From assembly GCF_000330725.2 (NCBI RefSeq), contig NZ_AMZY02000009.1, positions 1-64,000 on the forward strand: 64,000 nucleotides of DNA. The letters are read 5' to 3'. The stretch comes from Mariniradius saccharolyticus AK6 (lineage in GTDB: Bacteria > Bacteroidota > Bacteroidia > Cytophagales > Cyclobacteriaceae). The position numbers were made by a program, and so were the translations under genes. The notes beneath the pieces were generated by a model that had not been told where the DNA came from, did not search any database, and worked only from the letters and a program-made list of their open reading frames with translations. Shown here piece after piece: positions 17,204-25,813 of the stretch (the stretch's first letter is position 1; the number at the start of each line of letters is the position of its first letter).

Positions 17204-19450
17204 ATGAACACCAACCATTTCCTAATCGTCGCCCAAGAATTGGGCATCAAAGTCAAGCAAGTCACGGATACAGTTGAGTTGCTGGACGAAGGTGCCACCG
17301 TTCCCTTCATTTCGAGGTATCGGAAGGAAGTTACCGGCAGCTTGGACGAGGTGCAGGTGGCTACAATCAGGGACAGGGTACAGCAGCTGCGTGATTTGGA
17401 CAAAAGGAGGGAAGCCATCCTCAAATCCATTCAGGAACAAGGCAAACTGACGCCGGAACTGGAAAAGCAGATCCTCGCGGCCGAGACGATGGCAGTGTTG
17501 GAGGACTTGTATTTGCCTTACAAACCAAAGCGCAGGACAAAAGCAACTGTGGCGCGGGAAAAAGGATTGGAGCCTTTGGCAGAATTGGTCTTCAGACAAG
17601 ACCTGAGGGATGTGGAGACCGAAGCGGCAAAGTACATCGATGAAGCCAAAGAGGTCAATACAGTGGAAGAAGCCTTGCAGGGCGCCCGGGATATCATCGC
17701 CGAATGGATCAACGAAAACGCGGAACTGCGTAAGAAAATGCGGGATCTATTCATCAATGAGGGGGTTTTTGTGTCCAAAGTCATACCAGGTAAAGAGGAA
17801 GAAGCAATCAAATACAAGGATTATTTTGATTGGAAAGAGCCGATCAAGACCGCACCCTCCCATCGGGTGTTGGCGATGCGAAGAGGGGAGAAGGAGCTCT
17901 TTTTGATGCTGGATTCCTGTCCGGAGGAGCTGTCGGCGACTTTATTGATGGAGAAAATGGTCCTCACAGGGGCCGCAAATTCGTCTGTCGAGCAGGTCAG
18001 ATTGGCCATCAAGGATTGTTACAAAAGATTGCTCAAACCCTCGATGGAGACCGAGGTGAGACTTTTCACGAAGAAAAAGGCAGACGAGGAAGCCATTCGT
18101 GTGTTCGCGGAAAACCTCCGTCAGTTGCTCTTGGCAGCGCCACTCGGAGAGAAATCGGTTTTGGCCATTGATCCGGGATTTCGGACAGGCTGCAAGACCG
18201 TTTGCCTTGGACCACAGGGACAACTACTGAGCTACGATACCATTTTTCCCAACGAACCCCAAAAGCGAACCGCCGAAGCTGGCGCGACTATCAGGCACTT
18301 GGTGGAAACCCACAAAGTTGAGGCAATCGCCATCGGTAACGGTACTGCAAGCAGGGAAACCGAGGCTTTTGTAAAATCGCTCGGACTGCCCAAGAATATC
18401 ATCGTCACCATGGTCAACGAGAGCGGGGCTTCGATTTACTCGGCTTCGGAGGTGGCAAGGGAAGAATTCCCCGATTATGATTTGACGGTTCGCGGCGCTG
18501 TTTCCATTGGACGTAGGTTGATGGACCCTTTGGCCGAGCTCGTCAAGATCGATCCAAAGTCCATCGGCGTCGGCCAATACCAACATGACGTGGACCAATC
18601 TGCCTTGAAAAACTCCCTAGACGATACCGTCATGAGTTGTGTCAACGGCGTCGGCGTGGAGGTCAATACAGCTTCCAAGCAATTGCTGACCTATGTGTCT
18701 GGCCTTGGCCCCGTACTCGCCCAAAACATCGTGCAGTACCGAACCGAAAATGGCCCGTTTAAAAGCAGGGCAGAGATCCGAAAAGTGCCCCGTTTGGGCG
18801 ATAAGGCATTTGAGCAGGCGGCGGGCTTTTTAAGAATTCGAAATGCCAAACATCCGCTCGATGCCTCCGCCGTACATCCGGAGCGGTATGACTTGGTGGA
18901 AAAAATGGCAAAGGATCTTGGCGTCAAGGTAGCAGACTTGATGACTTCGGAGGAATTGCGGGAGAAGATCGTCCTGAAAAACTATGTCTCTGAGACTGTC
19001 GGCCTGCCGACGCTGCAGGATATCATGTCCGAACTCTCCAAACCGGGTCGTGACCCGCGGGAAGTTTTTGAGGTATTCCAATTCCAGGATGGCGTCAACG
19101 AGATGTCGGACCTGAAGGTCGGTATGAAGTTGCCGGGCATCATTACCAACATTACCAAGTTTGGGGCATTTGTCGATATCGGTGTGCACCAAGATGGTTT
19201 GGTGCACCTCAGCCATTTGTCCGACCGCTATGTCAGCGACCCGGCGGCCGTCGTTTCGGTCAACCAAAAGGTCCAGGTTACCGTGATGGAAGTCGATATA
19301 CCGCGGAAGCGAATTGGCCTGAGTATGAAATCCGATCCATTTGGAGAGCGCGGCAAACAAAAACCTGTGGAGAAAAAATCGAAAGAGACGCCTGAATCCC
19401 AAGGAGACTTTGCTGCGAAATTGGCTGCGCTGAAGGGGAAGTTTCGGTAG
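17204..19450 (+). CDS. tex: Tex-family RNA-binding transcription accessory protein
   Basis: 748 residues, full length for Tex. In order: the helical N-terminal domain (with VPFISRYRKEVTGSLDE at about 30-46), a YqgF/RuvC-like domain (VLAIDPGFRTGCKTVCLG at about 325-342), helix-hairpin-helix motifs (LGPVLAQNIVQYRTENGPFKSRAEIRKVP region), and a C-terminal S1 RNA-binding domain (GIITNITKFGAFVDIGVHQDG). It binds nucleic acid and affects transcription and stress tolerance in other bacteria. It is monocistronic here, with a terminator before it and word repeats starting directly after its TAG. Confidence 0.95.
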   Translation: MNTNHFLIVAQELGIKVKQVTDTVELLDEGATVPFISRYRKEVTGSLDEVQVATIRDRVQQLRDLDKRREAILKSIQEQGKLTPELEKQILAAETMAVLEDLYLPYKPKRRTKATVAREKGLEPLAELVFRQDLRDVETEAAKYIDEAKEVNTVEEALQGARDIIAEWINENAELRKKMRDLFINEGVFVSKVIPGKEEEAIKYKDYFDWKEPIKTAPSHRVLAMRRGEKELFLMLDSCPEELSATLLMEKMVLTGAANSSVEQVRLAIKDCYKRLLKPSMETEVRLFTKKKADEEAIRVFAENLRQLLLAAPLGEKSVLAIDPGFRTGCKTVCLGPQGQLLSYDTIFPNEPQKRTAEAGATIRHLVETHKVEAIAIGNGTASRETEAFVKSLGLPKNIIVTMVNESGASIYSASEVAREEFPDYDLTVRGAVSIGRRLMDPLAELVKIDPKSIGVGQYQHDVDQSALKNSLDDTVMSCVNGVGVEVNTASKQLLTYVSGLGPVLAQNIVQYRTENGPFKSRAEIRKVPRLGDKAFEQAAGFLRIRNAKHPLDASAVHPERYDLVEKMAKDLGVKVADLMTSEELREKIVLKNYVSETVGLPTLQDIMSELSKPGRDPREVFEVFQFQDGVNEMSDLKVGMKLPGIITNITKFGAFVDIGVHQDGLVHLSHLSDRYVSDPAAVVSVNQKVQVTVMEVDIPRKRIGLSMKSDPFGERGKQKPVEKKSKETPESQGDFAAKLAALKGKFR

Positions 19451-19531
19451 GGGATTTTGAAATTTGAAGATTGAGAGATTGAAAAATTCGGTTGAAAGGT
19501 TAAAAAGTTAAAACGTTTGAAAGTTTGAGGG
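19451..19531. repeat. Degenerate word repeat, left arm of a 1.46-kb inverted-repeat block
   Basis: Starts directly after the tex stop codon. Words such as gaagattgagag, gttgaaaggttaaaaagttaaaacgtttgaaag recur with period 7-11 bp. The 27 bp at 19476-19502 (core AGATTGAAAAATT) are, apart from one indel and about two mismatches, the reverse complement of 20911-20936. The stretch from here to 19767 holds no gene. Confidence 0.75.
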
Positions 19532-19610
19532 ATCGTTTATTTGGAGTTGATGGATATTTTAGACTGGCCACTACAATTAAAAAGCGCTTCTTAGGGCGAC
19601 AGCCTTTCTT

Positions 19611-19635
19611 TGTCATTCCGACGGAGGAGGAATCT
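19611..19635. repeat. REP-like 25-mer, copy 1
   Basis: TGTCATTCCGACGGAGGAG continues into GAATCT. A near-identical direct copy lies at 20212-20236, so the pair brackets the gene at 19768-20079. The type resembles short dispersed repeats of Bacteroidota chromosomes. Confidence 0.6.
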
Positions 19636-19767
19636 ACCAAAGATCATTGGAAAGAGAGGTCCTACGATATTGGATGTTTGTCGTATTTTTTTTGGAGTCA
19701 GATTATTTGAAGGACCAACAATGAAGTTATATTTTCTTAATTTGGTAAAACATGAATCCTAGGTCGA

Positions 19768-20079
19768 ATGGAAGAAGCAACGATCGATGAAAAGCGTTAT
19801 TACCTGACATTAGGTGTAATTTTCTTTTACACTTGGGGAATTGTTTGGCCAGCGTTTGCGGTTGTCGGTTCGGTTCCTTTAACGATTAGTAAGGTTTTGA
19901 TGGTCGTTTGGCTATTCATAACAATCTTTCTTATGGCCAAATCCCATGCCTTGATCAAACCCAAAAGCCCAAAGTGGTATTCAAGGATTGTAATTTTTGT
20001 GTTTCTATTGATCTTGTATATATTTTTCATGATACAATTTCTGATGTTTGGATTTGCACTTTGCCCAACCTGTCCTTGA
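19768..20079 (+). CDS. Small membrane protein of unknown function
   Basis: 103 residues with three predicted membrane helices (about 12-33, 41-60, 70-95) and a short basic loop (HALIKPKSPKWYSR) between the second and third. The C-terminus ends FALCPTCP with a CPTC pair that could bind metal or form a disulfide. I recognise no family. It lies inside the block bounded by inverted word repeats and between two direct REP-like 25-mers, which suggests accessory cargo. Confidence 0.6.
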   Translation: MEEATIDEKRYYLTLGVIFFYTWGIVWPAFAVVGSVPLTISKVLMVVWLFITIFLMAKSHALIKPKSPKWYSRIVIFVFLLILYIFFMIQFLMFGFALCPTCP

Positions 20080-20211
20080 TCATTTCCACCGGTAAAGCAC
20101 ACACTATTTCAATTTTCAGCCTGTATCGTCTATTTACTTTTTCATTGGTTGCTTGAATTGGATTGACCAAACTTATTTGAATAAGCGATTTAGGTAGCAA
20201 ATGCATTTCTT

Positions 20212-20236
20212 CGTCATTCCGACGGAGAAGGAATCT
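20212..20236. repeat. REP-like 25-mer, copy 2
   Basis: CGTCATTCCGACGGAGAAG continues into GAATCT, matching 19611-19635 in the same orientation with about two differences. The copies are 601 bp apart. Confidence 0.6.
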
Positions 20237-20305
20237 ATTTCCAAACATTCATTTCGTTTGAAATGGATTTAAACTATTTTTAAAGCAAGACCTAAAGCCA
20301 TTGCT

Positions 20306-20602
20306 ATGAAATCTACCCACACGCACTTTTACCTATTTCTTTTCCTTTTCCTTTTTCCCTACAAATCCACCTTTGCTCAAGACAACATTGTCTCCGATTC
20401 CTTGGAAGTCATTTTGCCTGATTCAGTTGAACTGGGGGATAATGGATTTCATGAGGTCGTCAATGAGAAATTTATAGAGGGAGAATCGTTCTGGGAGGGA
20501 TTTGGTAGCCTTCACGTATTCTTTTTAGCTTCCGGGATTTTTTTCTGGATTGCCTTGATCCTGTTTCTGGTGTTCAAGGTATTTCGGTACTTTTTTAAAT
20601 AG
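20306..20602 (+). CDS. Small exported protein with C-terminal membrane anchor
   Basis: 98 residues. The signal peptide is unusually Phe/Leu-rich (HFYLFLFLFLFPYKSTFAQ), followed by an acidic mature stretch (SDSLEVILPDSVELGD) and a C-terminal membrane helix with a basic end (ASGIFFWIALILFLVFKVF). No family recognised. It shares the inverted-repeat block with the 19768 gene. From its stop to the word repeats at 20833 there are 230 bp with nothing I can identify. Confidence 0.6.
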   Translation: MKSTHTHFYLFLFLFLFPYKSTFAQDNIVSDSLEVILPDSVELGDNGFHEVVNEKFIEGESFWEGFGSLHVFFLASGIFFWIALILFLVFKVFRYFFK

Positions 20603-20832
20603 TTTTCAAGGAAAAAAACGCTGACTGATAGCCTTCAACTAATTCCATTCAGAACAAAAATACAAAAGGCTCACCCATCCAGGAAGTCGGTTATCCCCGT
20701 GAGTAGCTACCTGCGTAGACCATATTCCAAAAAAGTTGCGGTCTTGCTTCCAAAAACCCCCACATGTCGACACCAAAGTCATCCACCGCGGCAATTTTCG
20801 GGACTTAGTGATTGGACTATGAAATCCTATTC

Positions 20833-20950
20833 AAAACCCAACCTTTCAACCTTTTAACTTTCAACTTCCAGACCTTTGAACCATCAAAACCTTTTAACTT
20901 TCCAACCTTCTAACCTTTAAACCAATTTTTCAATCTTAAAATTCTTCCTT
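20833..20950. repeat. Degenerate word repeat, right arm of the inverted-repeat block
   Basis: Repeated words aacctttcaaccttttaac, ccaaccttctaacc and similar, reading as the reverse complement of the left arm at 19451-19531. The 26 bp at 20911-20936 pair with 19476-19502 over nearly their whole length. It stands between the two small membrane genes and the regulator operon, at the end of a 446-bp gap without a gene (20603-21048). Confidence 0.75.
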
Positions 20951-20952
20951 CC

Positions 20953-21035
20953 CCGACATCCTCTGTCATGATGATGTTAATTTTACCAACATGTATTGGT
21001 TAATAAAAATAACATTCCGACATTAGCCTCTGTCA
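20953..21035 (+). promoter_or_regulatory. Candidate operator region of the XRE/S24 regulator
   Basis: Upstream of the 85-residue gene and the XRE/S24 regulator there is an inverted repeat ACCAA-N6-TTGGT at 20985-21000, part of TTTTACCAACATGTATTGGT. A direct repeat brackets it: CCGACATCCTCTGTCA at 20953-20968 and CCGACATTAGCCTCTGTCA at 21017-21035. The layout suits self-repression by the S24-type regulator. No good TAnnTTTG is seen, so the promoter is not placed. Confidence 0.45.
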
Positions 21036-21048
21036 AATCACAGGGGAT

Positions 21049-21306
21049 ATGGAAACGATCAACAACATCAGCGTGACACAAAAGGAGCTTCCTTCCGGCA
21101 ATTGCCAGGTCAAATTTTTTATCGAAGATGAAAGGCGGCCGCAGTACGGCTACTTGCTTGTCAGTGAACCCAAGCCGGTTGGTGAAATCATCGCGGAGAT
21201 TCAGGAAAGGCTGGAAAAGCGCAGGATGGCCTTTTCGGGGCTCAATCCATTTTCTTTGAAAAACAACGTCCGCGACGACCACGACTTCCTTTTGTTTTCG
21301 GCCTAA
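21049..21306 (+). CDS. Small protein of unknown function upstream of the XRE/S24 regulator
   Basis: 85 residues: beta-rich N-terminal half (NNISVTQKELPSGNCQVKFFIEDE), then VSEPKPVGEIIAEIQERLEKRR (helix) and a polar C-terminus. No signal peptide or membrane segment. Not recognised. It ends 11 bp before the XRE/S24 gene and must share its transcript. The pairing suggests a partner, anti-repressor or a co-regulated DNA-damage protein. That is inference from position only. Confidence 0.65.
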   Translation: METINNISVTQKELPSGNCQVKFFIEDERRPQYGYLLVSEPKPVGEIIAEIQERLEKRRMAFSGLNPFSLKNNVRDDHDFLLFSA

Positions 21307-21317
21307 ATTCCAAAGCC

Positions 21318-22088
21318 ATGATACTAGCTAAGAACATCCGCTTTCTCCGTACCCAAGCCGGCATGACCCAGACCGATTTGGCAGACAAGTTGGGCCTGCA
21401 GCGTACGATGATCTCCGCCTACGAGGATGGACGTTCCGAGCCTAAGCTTGCCACCTTGGCGGTGATTTCGGGGCTTTTTATCGTCAGTATCGACGAGCTT
21501 ATCAACCATGATATCGAGCAGTTTGGCAGAAGGGCTTCCCAAGCCAAAGACATCAAAGTCCTCGCCGTGACGGTAGACCGGAAGGATCGCGAAAATATCA
21601 GCATGGTCGGGCAAAAGGCCTCAGCAGGCTATCTCAACGGCTTTGCGGACCCGGAATATGTGGAGACTTTGCCGCAGTTCCATTTGCCGACATTAGCTTC
21701 CAATGCAACTTATCGTGCTTTTGAGCTCAGTGGCGACAGCATGCTGCCACTTGTCCCGGGTACGATAGTCATCGGTGCCTATGTAGAGCAACTGAAGGAT
21801 ATCAAAAGTGGGAAGACTTATGTCCTCGTGACAGCCACAGAGGGAGTGGTCTACAAACGGGTGTTCAATTATTTGGAAGAAAACGGCAAGCTTTTTTTGG
21901 TCTCGGACAACGAACACTACAAACCCTATGACCTCAGGGGCGAGGATGTGTTGGAGGTCTGGGAGGCGAAGGCATTTATCAGCACGGATTTCCCCAATCC
22001 AAAAGATAAAACAAAGCCGGCCACCTTGGATGAGATATCGGCGATGATCCTGGACCTGAAATCCGAAATCCTACGGCTGAGGAAATAG
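21318..22088 (+). CDS. XRE-family regulator with S24 (LexA/CI-like) self-cleavage domain
   Basis: 256 residues. An N-terminal helix-turn-helix of the Cro/CI type (about 5-60, TQTDLADKLGLQRTMISAYE) is joined to an S24 peptidase-like domain. The cleavage site A103-G104 (KASAGYLNG), the nucleophile S141 (GDSMLP) and the lysine K180 (VVYKRVF) are all present, so RecA-stimulated self-cleavage as in LexA is plausible. A short C-terminal helix (ISAMILDLKSEILRLRK) could help dimerise. It probably represses its own operon. No UmuC/ImuB-type polymerase is adjacent. Confidence 0.88.
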   Translation: MILAKNIRFLRTQAGMTQTDLADKLGLQRTMISAYEDGRSEPKLATLAVISGLFIVSIDELINHDIEQFGRRASQAKDIKVLAVTVDRKDRENISMVGQKASAGYLNGFADPEYVETLPQFHLPTLASNATYRAFELSGDSMLPLVPGTIVIGAYVEQLKDIKSGKTYVLVTATEGVVYKRVFNYLEENGKLFLVSDNEHYKPYDLRGEDVLEVWEAKAFISTDFPNPKDKTKPATLDEISAMILDLKSEILRLRK

Positions 22089-22121
22089 ACCGTCGGCGAC
22101 TTGCTTTCTACTTATATAGGA

Positions 22122-23303
22122 TTAAAGTGGCCGGTCACGGAGTTTGATGTATTTCCTGAGATCCGAATACAGGATGGCGTCCAGTTCTTTTTTATTTTTC
22201 ATCCTTGTTTCAGTAAAAAGAAACCCGAAGACGCCGAATTTGTCAAAGGGTACTTTGCGGAGGTGCAAGGGTTTTTCAAAATCCCCTAGCAATGCCTCGT
22301 AGTCAAAATGGTCGAACTCTTGCGGATCGATATTTGCTTGGTTGTCCAATAGAATCAAGCTGAATACTTTGTCAGTACGGGGCGGGAGGATATTTTCCCA
22401 ATCCGGTTGAATTCCTTGTATGAAACTCAGGTAGGAATTGATGCCATAGGCATACCAAGTCAAATCCGCGGTGGTACAGAAGCCGCCGAATCGCAGTGGA
22501 TTTACTTCGATGGGATAGATTTTTCCGCCTTTTTTCCTGATTTCTATGTGCAGCGGAACATTTCGAAGGCTGATCTTACGCCCCAACATTTCCAAGAAAT
22601 CCATGATCGGCTTGTACATTTGGGTGATGAGTGAAGGACAACTGCTGTACAGCCGATCGCTTACGTCATCTGCGGATGAAAAGGTATGGTGGAGGATGTT
22701 CAATAAAACGGGATTGCCGTCCTTGTTGAAATAGCAGTCAAACGCATACTCATCGCCCTCGATATAGCTTTCCAGTAGGATTTGTGAACTGTCTACAACC
22801 GCAGTCGGGTAGAGGGATTCGAATGTTGAGATGTCAGATTTTAGGTTCACAACTGCCGTTTTCCAGTCTGACGCCCGATCTATTCTTTGTATACCCAAGC
22901 TGAAAAAACCAACTGATGGCTTCATAATCAGTGGAAAAACCAGATTTTCTGGCTCGATTTGATCCAGCTGCTCCAAAGCCACTGCTTGAAAAAAAATTTC
23001 AGGATAGGCATCTGCTACCAAGCGCCGGAATTCGAACTTGTTTTTGAATACATGCACCGTGTCGTACAGGCTACTGTTGGGAAGGTGTTCCTTGATCCAT
23101 TGGACGCTATTTTCCGAGTTTGTATAGACAGGATGATGCGGATCCTTTTGGAGGATTTCAAGCGCTTCCGACTCGGAAATCCAGCGCACTTTTCTCCCGC
23201 TGGCTAGTTCAAGCGCGTTTTTGGTAGCAATGACTGGTAATTCAAACTTCGAGATAGTGTCAAGGAGAAAATCCGAGACATAGGGATAATCTAGGAGAAT
23301 CAT
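22122..23303 (-). CDS. ATP-grasp enzyme of unknown substrate
   Basis: 393 residues with an ATP-grasp ligase fold. The central part shows FPLIMKPSVGFFSLGIQRI (ATP-binding lysine), ILLESYIEGDEYAFDCYF, and the metal-binding HIEIRKKGGKIYPIEVNPLRFGGF with E and N ligands. These enzymes join a carboxylate to an amine through an acyl-phosphate. Substrate is unknown. The N-terminus (MILLDYPYVSDFLL) resembles a small pre-ATP-grasp domain. It is convergent with the XRE/S24 gene and followed upstream by DUF2141 and menE on the same strand. Confidence 0.82.
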   Translation of the reverse strand: MILLDYPYVSDFLLDTISKFELPVIATKNALELASGRKVRWISESEALEILQKDPHHPVYTNSENSVQWIKEHLPNSSLYDTVHVFKNKFEFRRLVADAYPEIFFQAVALEQLDQIEPENLVFPLIMKPSVGFFSLGIQRIDRASDWKTAVVNLKSDISTFESLYPTAVVDSSQILLESYIEGDEYAFDCYFNKDGNPVLLNILHHTFSSADDVSDRLYSSCPSLITQMYKPIMDFLEMLGRKISLRNVPLHIEIRKKGGKIYPIEVNPLRFGGFCTTADLTWYAYGINSYLSFIQGIQPDWENILPPRTDKVFSLILLDNQANIDPQEFDHFDYEALLGDFEKPLHLRKVPFDKFGVFGFLFTETRMKNKKELDAILYSDLRKYIKLRDRPL

Positions 23304-23330
23304 GGTGGTGATTAGACGCGACCAAGATAT

Positions 23331-23756
23331 TCAGTGCCTGAGCTTGATGATATGGGTATTTTGACCAGCGGTAATTTGAAATGATGCGTCCTTAAAACTC
23401 GGTGGGCCAAAGGTCCCCATCGAATTATTGGAGAAGCCGTAGCCATCCCTTGGTATTCCAAGAAAGTTAGTCCTTAACTTTCCTGAGTTTTCCGAGTCGT
23501 GAAATACCGAAATCGCATAGGTTCCAGGCTGGATGTCATCAAAAACGATTTCGGCTTGGGTTCCTGATATCTTGACGGAGGCGTTGCGGATAGCCTTTGC
23601 AGGATCATCAGGAAAGCCTGTTTCTCCCTTGAAAAGAAGTGCCCTCACGACTCCTTTATCGTTTCTGACCCCCGTCACCTTCAGGGTCAACTTGGAAGAA
23701 CTTTGGTCAGCGGCAAAAAGAAGGGCCATCAGAAGCAATACGATTGTTGTTTTCAT
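23331..23756 (-). CDS. Secreted DUF2141 protein
   Basis: 141 residues with a short signal peptide (MKTTIVLLLMALLFAADQ) and a DUF2141 domain: LTLKVTGVRNDKGVVRALLF, then ETGFPDDPAKAIRNA, DIQPGTYAISVFHDSENSGKL and GIPRDGYGFSNN. This domain is common in Bacteroidota as a small beta-sandwich of unknown role in the envelope. Its start overlaps the menE stop by 4 bp (ATGA-type overlap), so it is translated from the menE transcript although it has no evident part in menaquinone synthesis. Confidence 0.88.
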   Translation of the reverse strand: MKTTIVLLLMALLFAADQSSSKLTLKVTGVRNDKGVVRALLFKGETGFPDDPAKAIRNASVKISGTQAEIVFDDIQPGTYAISVFHDSENSGKLRTNFLGIPRDGYGFSNNSMGTFGPPSFKDASFQITAGQNTHIIKLRH

Positions 23757-24829
23757 TTGATTTTTTCCAGTGTTTTGAGCCGATTGATTTTCCCGGACTC
23801 TGTTTTCTCAAAGGGTTTGACAAAAAGTATCTCCCTTGGAACTTGGTATTTGGGGATATGTTTGGATAACGAATCAAACAAGTTTTCTGTTTGAAAACCA
23901 GGTTTTTGTTCCGATTCGATCAGCAATACTACTTTCTGGCCAAGGCGTTCGTCCGCTTTCCCTCCAATCAAAAAAGGTACCGCTCCGAAAAAAGTATGGA
24001 TCCAAGGCTGGATTTGGGATTCAAGGATTTCTGGCTGGATTTTGATGCCCCCCGAATTGATTGTGAAATCGGCCCTGCCCTTCCAAAAAAAACTTTCCTC
24101 ATCAACCATCTCTACCAAATCATTGGTCTGGAGTAAAGGATCTATTGCCATCGGAGCCTTGACCCACAGCTTGCCCGAGTCGTCGGTACCGATCTTGACT
24201 CCGGGAAGTGTGCGGTACAAAAGATTTTCGCCTTCGATTTTGGCCAGGGCAAAATGCGATACCGTTTCCGTCATGCCAAAACTTTGGTATGCATTGAGCT
24301 TTTGCTCTTTGATTTTATCAAAAAGGGTGGGCGAAAGCCCCGCGCCACCGATTAGGAGGTGTTTTATTCCCAACAGCTTTTGTAGCCCCCTTGGGTTGTT
24401 GAGGCAAGTTTCCGCCTGGAGCGGTACCATCGCCACAAAATCGAATCTTTCGGGAAGCTTATTGGCGGAAAACGGGTCAGCGGTCGGATTGACCAAGTAG
24501 ATATCCGCATCCCAAAGGATGCCCCTTACGAGCATCATCTTCCCTGCGACCATGGCAGTATTCAGGCAGCACAGGAGGCGAGCGTGGGCTGCAATCCGGA
24601 AAAAACCCTGAGTGGCTCTTGCGGAAACCACCATTTGGGTTCGCTGCACCCGAATGGTTTTTGGAGTGCCCGTTGAGCCGGATGTCTTCAGTTCAAAGGA
24701 GGTTTGCCCACACAACCAATCTTGGCAGAATCGGAGGGAATCCGCAAAATAGGGCTCAGATTCGGCCCAATTTCCCCCTTTGATGTCATCGAAAGCATAG
24801 GATTGGTGTGGAAGGATGATTTTCCCCAT
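23753..24829 (-). CDS. menE: o-Succinylbenzoate-CoA ligase, MenE-like
   Basis: An adenylating enzyme of 358 residues that would activate 2-succinylbenzoate to its CoA ester in menaquinone synthesis. The AMP-binding P-loop TSGSTGTPKTI is at 49-59. The motif YQSFGMTETVSHFALAKI follows, and the C-terminal part contains FFWKGRADFTINSGGIKIQPEILE. It is shorter than typical acyl-CoA ligases, as usual for Bacteroidota MenE. It is divergent from menB with 80 bp between starts, which supports the assignment. Confidence 0.88.
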   Translation of the reverse strand: MGKIILPHQSYAFDDIKGGNWAESEPYFADSLRFCQDWLCGQTSFELKTSGSTGTPKTIRVQRTQMVVSARATQGFFRIAAHARLLCCLNTAMVAGKMMLVRGILWDADIYLVNPTADPFSANKLPERFDFVAMVPLQAETCLNNPRGLQKLLGIKHLLIGGAGLSPTLFDKIKEQKLNAYQSFGMTETVSHFALAKIEGENLLYRTLPGVKIGTDDSGKLWVKAPMAIDPLLQTNDLVEMVDEESFFWKGRADFTINSGGIKIQPEILESQIQPWIHTFFGAVPFLIGGKADERLGQKVVLLIESEQKPGFQTENLFDSLSKHIPKYQVPREILFVKPFEKTESGKINRLKTLEKIK

Positions 24830-24909
24830 GGACGTGATTGCTGAAGTCCAAAAATCAACAAAATTCCCCGAAGGCTGTTATCTTGCATGTAAAAATAACC
24901 GATCCGACT

Positions 24910-25749
24910 ATGTCAATCAATTGGAAAACTGCCAAGGAATACGAAGATATAACCTACAAAAAATGTGATGGCGTGGCCCGTATTGCCTTCAACAGGCCTG
25001 AGGTACGCAACGCGTTTCGACCCAAGACCACCAAGGAACTTTATGATGCATTTTATGATGCGCAGGAGGATACCTCGATCGGCGTGATCCTGCTTTCAGG
25101 CGAAGGACCATCACCCAAAGATGGGGTATATTCCTTTTGTTCGGGCGGTGACCAACGCGCACGGGGACATCAGGGCTATGTGGGAGATGATGGCTATCAC
25201 CGATTGAATATCCTTGAAGTACAGCGACTGATCCGATTTATGCCCAAGGTCGTCATTGCCGTGGTACCGGGATGGGCCGTGGGAGGGGGACATAGCCTTC
25301 ATGTGGTATGTGATTTGACCTTGGCCAGCAAGGAACACGCGATCTTCAAACAGACCGATGCGGACGTGACGAGCTTTGATGCAGGATATGGCTCAGCCTA
25401 TTTGGCCAAAATGGTTGGTCAAAAGAAGGCGCGGGAGATATTTTTCCTGGGTAGAAACTACTCCGCCCAAGATGCCTACGACATGGGTATGGTCAATGCG
25501 GTGATCCCTCATGCCGAACTCGAAGACACCGCCTACCAATGGGCGCAGGAAATCCTCGCCAAGTCGCCAACTTCCATCAAGATGTTGAAGTTTGCCATGA
25601 ACCTGACCGACGACGGCATGGTGGGACAGCAGGTGTTTGCGGGTGAAGCGACACGGCTTGCCTATATGACCGAGGAGGCGAAAGAAGGTCGGAATGCCTT
25701 TTTGGAAAAGCGAAAGCCTAATTTCAAACACATCAAATGGATCCCTTGA
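24910..25749 (+). CDS. menB: 1,4-Dihydroxy-2-naphthoyl-CoA synthase
   Basis: A crotonase-fold enzyme of 279 residues that closes the naphthoate ring in menaquinone synthesis. Start chosen at the ATG at 24910 (MSINWKTAKEYEDI), since the 24 residues upstream overlap the menE promoter side and are not family-like. Diagnostic parts are FNRPEVRNAFRPKT, the oxyanion-hole region FCSGGDQRARG, VVPGWAVGGGHSLH, SFDAGYGSAYLA and the C-terminal AYMTEEAKEGRNAFLEKRKPNF. It is divergent from menE; other men genes are outside the window. Confidence 0.95.
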   Translation: MSINWKTAKEYEDITYKKCDGVARIAFNRPEVRNAFRPKTTKELYDAFYDAQEDTSIGVILLSGEGPSPKDGVYSFCSGGDQRARGHQGYVGDDGYHRLNILEVQRLIRFMPKVVIAVVPGWAVGGGHSLHVVCDLTLASKEHAIFKQTDADVTSFDAGYGSAYLAKMVGQKKAREIFFLGRNYSAQDAYDMGMVNAVIPHAELEDTAYQWAQEILAKSPTSIKMLKFAMNLTDDGMVGQQVFAGEATRLAYMTEEAKEGRNAFLEKRKPNFKHIKWIP

Positions 25750-25813
25750 GGCGATAATTCAGGGGCTTTTTCACTAAATCAATGTCCTACCGCACTATTC
25801 TTGAAGATTCCCC

